Shown here: positions 8,069 to 14,152 of the stretch, piece by piece
Layout of the letters: each line of letters opens with the position of its first letter
Numbering within the stretch: position 1 is the stretch's first letter
Assembly: GCA_021780095.1 (NCBI GenBank)
Contig: JAJXZK010000326.1
Coordinates: 1 to 29,589 of the forward strand
Origin: Acidobacteriota bacterium
GTDB taxonomy: Bacteria > Acidobacteriota > Terriglobia > Terriglobales > Acidobacteriaceae
Length of the DNA stretch: 29,589 bases
Direction: 5' to 3'
Translations under genes and position numbers: made by a program
Notes under the pieces: generated by a model
What the model saw: only the letters and a program-made list of their open reading frames with translations
Told to the model about the DNA's origin: nothing
Database searches by the model: none

Positions 8069-9372
8069 ACGTGACAGAGATAAAGGCTGCCTCTCCTGCT
8101 GCGGCCAAGGGTATCGCCGTCCGCCACGGCTGGCAGAAACATCTGCTGACCTTCCTGATGGTCTTTGGCCCCGGCCTGATCGTGATGGAGGCGGACAACG
8201 ATGCGGGTGCCGTCTCCACGTACATGCAGGCTGGCGGCCAGTATGGTTTGCATCTGCTCTGGATCCTGGTTGTGCTGCTGCCCATCTGCTACTTTGTGCA
8301 AGAGATGGTGGCGCGACTGGGGATTGCGACCGGCAAAGGCCATGCCGCCATGATCTACGAGCGCTTCGGAAAGTGGTGGGGGCATTTCTCTCTCTTCGAC
8401 CTGCTGCTTGTCAATTTCCTGACGCTCATCACGGAGTTCGCGGCCATTTCGCTGGCGCTCAGCGCTATGGGCGTCCGTCCATCCGTGTCTGTGCCGGTCT
8501 CGGCGCTTGGCTTGACGTTGATGGTCGTCACCGGCAGCTATCTCCGGTGGGAGCGCATCGTCATTGTGCTCTGTCTGATGGACCTGACCTGGTTCGCGCT
8601 AGCTTTCATGGTGCATCCCGATTGGGGCTCGGTGGTACGCAACACAATGGTGCCAACCATGCCATCCGGCGGCATCACTAGCAGTCTCATCTTTCTCATC
8701 ATCGCCATCGTTGGCACGACCATCGCGCCCTGGCAACTCTTCTTCCAGCAGAGCTGCGTGGCCGAGAAACGGCTGCGATTCGCCGACCTCAAGTGGGAGC
8801 GTCTGGACACCTTGATCGGCGCCACCTTCACGGTGAGCGTGGCCGGCGCCATGATGCTGGTCGGCAACTACGGATACCAGCATGGCGTCGATTTCCAGGA
8901 CCCCGCGCAGTTCGCCGAAGCGGTCATGCCCGCGCTCGGTCACTTCGCGCGCAACGCCATTCTGCTGCTCATGGTGAATGCCGCTGTGTTGGGAACCACC
9001 GCCATCTCGCTAGCAAGCGCCTGGGCCTATGGCGAAGTCAAGGGCTGGGAGCACTCTTTGCATAAGAGACTATGGGAAGCGCCCGGCTTTTACGCAACCT
9101 ACATCGCCTCCGTCGGCGCAGCTGCGGCCTTCGTACTTATTCCGCATGTTCCGCTCCAGTTGGTGATCGTCAGCGTACAGGTTTTTGCCGGACTGATCCT
9201 GCCATCGGCCATCATCTTTCTTCAGCTCCTGCTCAATGACCGAGATCTGCTCGGCGACCGCTGGGTGAATCGCCCATGGAACAACGCCATCAACTGGACG
9301 ATCATCGTCCTCCTGTTCGCCCTGTCGCTGCTGCTGGCTGCGCAGGTCATGCTTCCTAAACTATTCGCCTGA
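8059..9372 (+). CDS. NRAMP-family divalent cation transporter, divergent metal site (possible Mg/NRMT-like)
   Basis: A 437-residue inner-membrane protein with about 11 hydrophobic segments and the NRAMP core. The canonical metal-site motif Asp-Pro-Gly-Asn of TM1 is replaced: GPGLIVMEADNDAGAVSTY aligns so that Asp48 is kept, Pro becomes Ala49, and Asn becomes Ala51. The TM6 motif Met-Pro-His appears as Ala-Pro-Trp (GTTIAPWQLFF). Loss of the Met thioether and the Asn ligand points away from classical Mn/Fe selectivity; NRAMP-related Mg transporters (NRMT) show changes of this sort. The start is GTG at 8059, with AAGAGG 8 nt upstream; a TTG at 7996 lacks a ribosome-binding site. The upstream 68-aa ORF overlaps by 10 nt and a small TM protein follows 16 nt after the stop. 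Family certain, substrate inferred. Confidence 0.9.
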   Translation: MPVDVTEIKAASPAAAKGIAVRHGWQKHLLTFLMVFGPGLIVMEADNDAGAVSTYMQAGGQYGLHLLWILVVLLPICYFVQEMVARLGIATGKGHAAMIYERFGKWWGHFSLFDLLLVNFLTLITEFAAISLALSAMGVRPSVSVPVSALGLTLMVVTGSYLRWERIVIVLCLMDLTWFALAFMVHPDWGSVVRNTMVPTMPSGGITSSLIFLIIAIVGTTIAPWQLFFQQSCVAEKRLRFADLKWERLDTLIGATFTVSVAGAMMLVGNYGYQHGVDFQDPAQFAEAVMPALGHFARNAILLLMVNAAVLGTTAISLASAWAYGEVKGWEHSLHKRLWEAPGFYATYIASVGAAAAFVLIPHVPLQLVIVSVQVFAGLILPSAIIFLQLLLNDRDLLGDRWVNRPWNNAINWTIIVLLFALSLLLAAQVMLPKLFA

Positions 9373-9388
9373 AGGCGCGAGGTGATCT

Positions 9389-9607
9389 ATGGCAACCATG
9401 CACAATACGTACGAACCGCAATTTCTGAAGGTGACCCATCCTCTCGACGACGTCCCCGAACAAAAATGTTCAAGCGAGCGATTGGGGCGCATCAAAATGA
9501 CGCGCCCTGTCCGAATTTCTCTAAGCGTTCTGCGCGCCTACCTTGTCGCAATGACGTTCATGCTCATCTATCACGTGCTCGACTTGGCTGGCATCCTACA
9601 CAACTAG
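9389..9607 (+). CDS. Small single-TM protein downstream of NRAMP gene
   Basis: A 72-residue protein starting at the ATG at 9389, with GAGGTGA directly upstream and only 16 nt after the NRAMP stop, so it is very likely in the same operon. Residues 1-40 are polar, ending in a basic stretch (RLGRIKMTRPVR); residues ~43-64 form one hydrophobic helix (ISLSVLRAYLVAMTFMLIYH). With the positive charges before the helix, an N-in orientation in the inner membrane is expected. No family is recognised. Its position suggests a small regulatory or stabilising partner of the transporter. An overlapping ORF in another frame (9382-9741) has no ribosome-binding site and looks spurious. Confidence 0.7.
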   Translation: MATMHNTYEPQFLKVTHPLDDVPEQKCSSERLGRIKMTRPVRISLSVLRAYLVAMTFMLIYHVLDLAGILHN

Positions 9608-9643
9608 AGATAGCGGCAGGGCATGTAAGAGTTCCTATTCGTG

Positions 9644-9659
9644 CCGTCGCTCACGACGG
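9644..9659 (+). terminator. Possible terminator hairpin after the NRAMP operon
   Basis: A perfect 6-bp stem CCGTCG-CTCA-CGACGG, 37 nt after the stop of the 72-aa ORF. The following ATCCCAGTTTATTTG is only weakly T-rich, so termination here is uncertain. Confidence 0.35.
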
Positions 9660-9734
9660 ATCCCAGTTTATTTGCCCCTTTCAACGAGGATCTGTCGAAG
9701 TCTCGTATGAAAGTTCGTTGAATAATATGGACCG

Positions 9735-9762
9735 GCTTTAGTTAACTGTAGTTAACTAAAGC
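9735..9762. promoter_or_regulatory. Perfect 28-nt palindrome upstream of porin gene, operator-like
   Basis: GCTTTAGTTAAC-TGTA-GTTAACTAAAGC is a perfect 12-bp inverted repeat with a 4-nt centre and contains two GTTAAC half-sites. It has no T-tract on either side, so it looks like a dimeric-repressor operator more than a terminator. It lies 39 nt upstream of the porin ATG (9802), where it could overlap the porin promoter. The AT-rich symmetry resembles DtxR/MntR-type boxes in general form only; the regulator is not in this window. Confidence 0.55.
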
Positions 9763-9801
9763 TGTGCGATTCAGTTACCCGAGAAATTGCTCCGGAGATT
9801 C

Positions 9802-11334
9802 ATGTTGACTTGCAACCTGGTACTGTCGATTTGTTTGCTGCAAGTCTTCCTCCCAACATCCGTTCCCATCGGTTCGTTATCGCCGCATCGTGCAACTGCG
9901 CCCCCAGGCTCTTACTTCCTTGCCCCCAATCGCATCTCGGTCGCTCAGGTCTCTGAAATCGCCGCAAAAACGTGGCTCCCGAATCTCCAGAGGTCGCATG
10001 TTACCGACGCCTCTCCGGACCATGCGCTAAATATACCTGCAGAATCTCACCCCACATTTTTTCCACATTCCGACACAGCCCGTTATTGGATCAGCGGACA
10101 AGCCAACAGCATTTTCCAGATGCACGGAAACTTCCATTCACCGTATCAAGGGCCGAACAGTTTCACTGCGCCATTCGAATACAAGGCCTCGGAAGTCGGC
10201 ACGCTCTACCTTGGATACCAGCTCAATAAAAATCCGCGCTATGAAACCGATGCGATTTATGACGAGGAAAATGCGGGTGGCCGCGGTCTCAGTCAAGCCC
10301 TCGGTCTGGCCGGCTTTACCAATCTGGATGTAGTTCGCAATCCAAATCTAAGCGCTGTCCCTTACACGGCCCGAGTCCAGTTACACCAGACCATCGGCTT
10401 CACCGACCAAACCGTACCGCAGAACCGCGGCCCGCTCGCTCTGGCAACTGAAGTTCCAATACAACGGTTCGATCTGCGCGCCGGAAAATTCACTCTGCCA
10501 GATACTTTCGACGTCAACACCGTGTTGAGCGACAGCCACCTCCAGTTTATGAACTGGACCATCGACAACAATGGCGCGTGGGATTATGCAGCCGACACTC
10601 GCGGCTACACCTTCGGCCTCGCCGTGGAATACCAGGACCGCAATTGGGCAATGCGTTATGCACTCGCCCTGATGCCCACCGTCGCCAACGGCATCACACT
10701 GGACTGGGCCCTACGCCGTGCCCGCGGTCAAAACATGGAGATGGAAATTCGCAAGGGATTTCTGCCCGGTCGTGATGGCGTCGTCCGCCTGCTCGCCTAT
10801 GGAAACAACGCCCACATGGGCGATTACCGCGAAGCTGTGAATCATTACCTGCGAGGCCTGACGCCCCGGCCAGAAATCATTTCCGTCGAAAAGTTCGGCA
10901 CTCTGAAGTATGGCTTCGGGATCAACATAGAGCAGGATGTTACGCCGAACCTCCGCGTCGCCGGTCGCTTCGGGTGGAATGAAGGCCAGCACGAGTCCTT
11001 CGCCTACACAGAAGACGATCAGACATTTCTGTTCGGCGCGGATTATGCCGGCTCTCGCTGGCGTCGGAAGTTTGACAAGGTCGGCGTCGCCTTCGTGACC
11101 AACGCCATCAAAAAAGATCATCAGAATTACTTGAAGTATGGCGGCTTGGGATTTTTGCTTGGGGATGGAAATTTGAACTACGCCAGGGAAGATATTTTGG
11201 AAGCGTATTACAACGTGCATGCCTGGCGCGGCCTCTATTATGCGGTGGACTACCAGAACATCAATCACCCCGGCTATAACCAGGATCGCGGCCCCATCAA
11301 CGTCGAAAGCGTCCGCCTGCATCTGGAATTTTAA
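9802..11334 (+). CDS. OprB-like carbohydrate-selective outer-membrane porin
   Basis: A 510-residue protein that probably forms an outer-membrane beta-barrel. The N-terminus has a hydrophobic export segment (residues ~5-22) and a linker. From about residue 95 come aromatic/Gly-rich beta-strand pieces typical of OprB-like porins: YWISGQANSIFQMHGNFHSP, YQLNKNPRYETDAIYDEE, ALGLAGFTNLDVVRNP, DNNGAWDYAADTRGY. The protein ends in HLEF, and a C-terminal Phe is the usual outer-membrane insertion signal. The ATG at 9802 has CCGGAG just upstream; a TTG at 9787 would add five residues. It follows the NRAMP operon in the same direction, with a palindrome between them. Known family members admit sugars. 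The neighbourhood suggests it may also serve cation entry, but that is inference. Confidence 0.85.
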   Translation: MLTCNLVLSICLLQVFLPTSVPIGSLSPHRATAPPGSYFLAPNRISVAQVSEIAAKTWLPNLQRSHVTDASPDHALNIPAESHPTFFPHSDTARYWISGQANSIFQMHGNFHSPYQGPNSFTAPFEYKASEVGTLYLGYQLNKNPRYETDAIYDEENAGGRGLSQALGLAGFTNLDVVRNPNLSAVPYTARVQLHQTIGFTDQTVPQNRGPLALATEVPIQRFDLRAGKFTLPDTFDVNTVLSDSHLQFMNWTIDNNGAWDYAADTRGYTFGLAVEYQDRNWAMRYALALMPTVANGITLDWALRRARGQNMEMEIRKGFLPGRDGVVRLLAYGNNAHMGDYREAVNHYLRGLTPRPEIISVEKFGTLKYGFGINIEQDVTPNLRVAGRFGWNEGQHESFAYTEDDQTFLFGADYAGSRWRRKFDKVGVAFVTNAIKKDHQNYLKYGGLGFLLGDGNLNYAREDILEAYYNVHAWRGLYYAVDYQNINHPGYNQDRGPINVESVRLHLEF

Positions 11335-11378
11335 GAGGAAACTGCCGAACGTTCGCATCGAGAGAATCCGACGGTGCC

Positions 11379-11407
11379 CCACTCAATCCCTGCTTTGGCT
11401 TGAGTGG
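11379..11407. terminator. Hairpin between convergent porin and septum gene
   Basis: An 8-bp perfect stem, CCACTCAA (11379-11386) with TTGAGTGG (11400-11407), around a 13-nt loop, in the 105-nt gap between convergent genes. The T-tract is missing on the + side. The position suits a terminator; support is moderate. Confidence 0.4.
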
Positions 11408-11439
11408 AATGGAACGATGCAGCGCGCGAAACAATTCGC

Positions 11440-11865
11440 TTATTTTTTAGGTGTGGTCGCGGCAGGAGCCTGCGGCAGCGTGTAGATCACTTCTCCCGGG
11501 CGGGTATAGTGCATTTGCTCGCGGGCTTCGTACTCAATCGTGTCACGATCCGTCTTCAATCGCTCGTCGTGTAGCGCCAGTTGGTCATTCTGCTTTTTCA
11601 GGTCGAGAATCTGCTGCTGCAGCTGTTGCGCCTGGTGCTGCTTCTGTTGGTAGGCAACCAGCCCATCATGGCCAAAGATCGCGTAGACACCCAACAATAC
11701 AGACAGCGAAACAACCAACACTGTAGCCGCCTTCCGCCGCATCCCAAGCGCAGATGCGGAAAAGCGGGCGATCCGGCTGCCCTGCTGTGCGGACTCAGAC
11801 ACCGGCGCGGGATCATCGTGAGCGATCAACTGCCGCTGCAATTTCTTCGGCGATCCAAGATTCAT
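11440..11865 (-). CDS. FtsB/DivIC-type septum formation initiator protein
   Basis: A 141-residue bitopic protein starting at the ATG at 11865 (MNLGSPKKL). Residues ~46-64 are one membrane helix (AATVLVVSLSVLLGVYAIFG). They are followed by a Gln/Leu-rich coiled coil (~70-105, AYQQKQHQAQQLQQQILDLK) and the conserved short segment YEAREQMHYTRPGEVIYTLP, the family's usual end. In the FtsB/DivIC family these proteins join the FtsL-FtsQ divisome subcomplex in the periplasm. The gene is 41 nt downstream of the phosphohexomutase on the same strand, so the two are likely co-transcribed. A GTG at 11871 two codons earlier is an alternative start. The N-terminal cytoplasmic part (~45 residues) is longer than in E. 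coli FtsB. Confidence 0.85.
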   Translation of the reverse strand: MNLGSPKKLQRQLIAHDDPAPVSESAQQGSRIARFSASALGMRRKAATVLVVSLSVLLGVYAIFGHDGLVAYQQKQHQAQQLQQQILDLKKQNDQLALHDERLKTDRDTIEYEAREQMHYTRPGEVIYTLPQAPAATTPKK

Positions 11866-11906
11866 CGGCACATTCTCACGATCCACGCCCCATCCGCCAT
11901 CGTAAC

Positions 11907-13307
11907 CTACTCCAGCACCCACTGCTTCGCGGCTGCCGTCAATTTTGCGGAATCTTCCTGGGAGCGAGCTTCGGTATAGGCCCGTACCACAGGTTCCGTT
12001 CCAGACAGACGATAGCAAACCCACGACCCATCGTCGAAGACCAGCTTTAACCCATCCGTACGGACAATGGAGGAAACCTTGCGGCCGGCAAGTTCGCGCG
12101 GCTCTGTCTTCAACTTCTTAGTGAAGTTGTCTTTGGCCTCTTGCGTCAAGTGGAAATTCTCTCGAACTGGATAATAGGAACCCACTTTGCTAAAAAGGGT
12201 CTGCAGCTGTTCGCCAATCGTCTTGCCGCGGACCGCCACCATTTCCGCCACCAGCAACCCGGCCAGAATGCCGTCCTTCTCCGGAACATGTCCACGAATC
12301 GTCAGACCTGCGCTCTCTTCTCCGCCAATTGCAATCTTGTCCTGATCGATTAGCTCCCCGATGTACTTGAAGCCCACCGGCGTCTCGTAGAGCTGGATGT
12401 TATAGTGCTCCGCCAGCGCATTGATGCAGTTGGTGGTCGCTACGCTCTTCGCCACGCCGTTGCGCCAACCCCGCGTCTCCACCAGGTAATCGAACAGCAA
12501 CGCAATAATGTAGTTCGGCTGGATAAACGTGCCGTCTTGATCCACGATGCCAAAACGATCCGCATCCCCATCGGAAGCAATCCCCAGGTGCGCGTGGGTC
12601 TCGCGCATCTTGGCCCTGCAGTCGCCCAGCAAGGCATCATCCGGCTCCGGTGCATGCCCGCCAAACAATACATCGCGGTAGTCGTGAACACTCACCGCCG
12701 AAACGCCATTCTCCGTCAGCAACTGCTGCGCATACCCGCGCCCGGCTCCCCAAAATGGATCGACCACAATGCGCAGCTTCGCCTTGGCGATCGCCGGAAT
12801 GTCGATCAACTCCGCCAGCCGCTTCAAGTAGTCCGGCCTCACATCGACGTTGGCGAATTTCTCTTTCGCCGTGCCAGGAAGAATCTCGGCATCGCCCAGT
12901 CCGGCGATTTCCGCCTCAATTTGCCTGGTCACATCCGGCAACGCGGGCGCGCCGTCGGGCGTGGAGAACTTGATCCCGTTATATTCCGGTGGATTGTGCG
13001 ACGCCGTAAAATTGATGGCTCCGCTCGTCTTTCGCTGACGTACCGCATAGGAAATCGCTGGTGTCGGCGCGGCCTCTCCAATCACCTCGGGAACGACGCC
13101 ACCCTCCGCCAGCAAGCGCGCCGCTTCAGCAACGAACATCTCTCCCATAAATCGCGGATCGCGGCCTACCAGGATGCGATGCGTTCCCGGCTGCTTCGAC
13201 ACATACCTGGCAATCCCAACAATCGCGCGCCGGATATTCGGCAAGGTGAACTCGTCGGCAACAATCGCCCGCCAGCCCGAGGTTCCAAAATGAATCTGCG
13301 TTGGCAT
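11907..13307 (-). CDS. Alpha-D-phosphohexomutase (phosphoglucomutase/phosphomannomutase)
   Basis: A 466-residue enzyme of the alpha-D-phosphohexomutase superfamily, interconverting 1- and 6-phosphosugars in the cytoplasm. The four landmarks are in order: phosphoserine loop TASHNPPEYNG (Ser103), metal loop SDGDADRFGIVD (Asp246, Asp248, Asp250), sugar-recognition loop GGEESAGLT, and the phosphate-binding RLSGTEPVVRAYTEA near the C-terminus. The GEESAG form fits glucose- and mannose-phosphate mutases rather than GlmM. The likely product, glucose-1-phosphate or mannose-1-phosphate, would feed glycogen/trehalose or cell-envelope sugar synthesis. The ATG at 13307 has a weak AGAGATAG Shine-Dalgarno. 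Exact substrate cannot be decided from sequence alone. Confidence 0.9.
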   Translation of the reverse strand: MPTQIHFGTSGWRAIVADEFTLPNIRRAIVGIARYVSKQPGTHRILVGRDPRFMGEMFVAEAARLLAEGGVVPEVIGEAAPTPAISYAVRQRKTSGAINFTASHNPPEYNGIKFSTPDGAPALPDVTRQIEAEIAGLGDAEILPGTAKEKFANVDVRPDYLKRLAELIDIPAIAKAKLRIVVDPFWGAGRGYAQQLLTENGVSAVSVHDYRDVLFGGHAPEPDDALLGDCRAKMRETHAHLGIASDGDADRFGIVDQDGTFIQPNYIIALLFDYLVETRGWRNGVAKSVATTNCINALAEHYNIQLYETPVGFKYIGELIDQDKIAIGGEESAGLTIRGHVPEKDGILAGLLVAEMVAVRGKTIGEQLQTLFSKVGSYYPVRENFHLTQEAKDNFTKKLKTEPRELAGRKVSSIVRTDGLKLVFDDGSWVCYRLSGTEPVVRAYTEARSQEDSAKLTAAAKQWVLE

Positions 13308-13488
13308 CTTCTATCTCTACTTTCTTAGAAACAAGAATACCGAAAGTTGGATGCATCTGACCGTGCACCGAACAGTGGCCCATCCGTCTTCCTTTGCGAA
13401 AGGTGGGAGGCAGAACTGCTGAGGCACCCACAGGCTGCCGCAGGTCGTTTGACGACGAGCGCATCTCGGAAGAAATATTCCGCTCCCT

Positions 13489-13971
13489 CTACGCCGCTCG
13501 TTGCATCCCCGCAAAAACCTCTGCATGCGCGTCATACACGGCCAGCACCTTGCCCGCCCGCTCCGGATCGGTCGACCAGCTCAGCGACACCGCCGCGACG
13601 TACTGCTCCCCATTCCCCGCCTTCAGCGCGGCTCCATAGTGTGGATAGGCTCGACTGAGCCGCTCCAGCAGCTCCATCCGCGCCCGGAAGCACTCGCTCC
13701 AGTCGGCAAATTTCGCCCAGTTCGCCGAAACGGTCAGCCAGTGGCCATGCAGAAATTCCCGCGTCGGCATGGCGAGCGTCTCCGTTCCCGCCAGCGGCGG
13801 ATGACTTTGCTTCTGGCCGAACAGGTTGTTGGCCTCGACCGCGAGCTGCGATCGACCCCAACCCGACTCCAGCGCGGCTTCGCAAGCGGCAAATGTGGGA
13901 TAAATGTGACGCGCGGCCTGCGCGGCGCGATAGGCGCGAGACAGAAAAATAGTTTGGATAGACACGGACAC
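13489..13971 (-). CDS. GH73-type endo-beta-N-acetylglucosaminidase domain protein
   Basis: A 160-residue single-domain protein. The segment FAACEAALESGWGRSQLAVEA with NNLFGQK is the glucosaminidase (FlgJ/GH73-like) signature; Glu35 in AALESGWG is the expected catalytic acid. Such enzymes cut peptidoglycan glycan strands. There is no clear signal peptide and no cell-wall-binding repeat, so export is not explained; phage-type endolysins and some FlgJ-like proteins look the same way. The gene lies 181 nt downstream of metH on the same strand, behind a set of palindromes that probably separate the two transcripts. No phage genes were recognised nearby. Confidence 0.8.
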   Translation of the reverse strand: MSVSIQTIFLSRAYRAAQAARHIYPTFAACEAALESGWGRSQLAVEANNLFGQKQSHPPLAGTETLAMPTREFLHGHWLTVSANWAKFADWSECFRARMELLERLSRAYPHYGAALKAGNGEQYVAAVSLSWSTDPERAGKVLAVYDAHAEVFAGMQRAA

Positions 13972-14067
13972 TCCTGGGAAAGGACTCTATTTCCAGTATC
14001 CGTGGCTGAAGCGATGAAATGTGCCAATGCACGTTACAACAGCTACTTTTTCCTTGGGCAATATTTA

Positions 14068-14111
14068 GTTGCCTTAGCAACCATATGTACAAAACTGGTT
14101 GCTAAGGCAAC
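14068..14111. repeat. 15-bp inverted repeat built of two hairpin-forming boxes
   Basis: GTTGCCTTAGCAACC (14068-14082) is repeated as its exact reverse complement at 14097-14111, 14 nt apart. Each arm is itself a hairpin: GTTGC-CTTA-GCAAC and GTTGC-TAAG-GCAAC. The boxes lie ~100-140 nt upstream of the glucosaminidase start and ~40-85 nt beyond the metH stop. Paired palindromic boxes of this kind can be operators of dimeric repressors (MarR-like sites look similar) or parts of a terminator. No regulator gene is adjacent. Confidence 0.6.
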
Positions 14112-14118
14112 CAGTTTT
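14091..14118 (-). terminator. Likely intrinsic terminator of metH
   Basis: AAAACTGGTTGC-TAAG-GCAACCAGTTTT is a perfect 12-bp stem with a 4-nt loop, 34 nt past the metH stop. Read on the minus strand it ends in a TTTT run followed by GTACATA. It shares bases 14097-14111 with the larger inverted repeat, so the two structures exclude each other. Confidence 0.65.
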
Positions 14119-14152
14119 CCCGGGCAGACTTTCAGCCTCGAGACGGCCCCTT

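Noticed and set aside
9382..9741. 119-aa ORF overlapping the small TM gene (+)
   Set aside because: It lacks a Shine-Dalgarno, has basic low-complexity sequence, and the 72-aa frame has the better start and a clear helix.
12405..13328. 307-aa ORF antisense to the phosphohexomutase (+)
   Set aside because: All motif evidence is on the other strand; composition is typical of an antisense shadow.
13489..14152. Prophage remnant around the glucosaminidase gene
   Set aside because: No integrase, tail, holin or attachment-like repeat was seen; the palindromes are better explained as regulatory or terminator elements.
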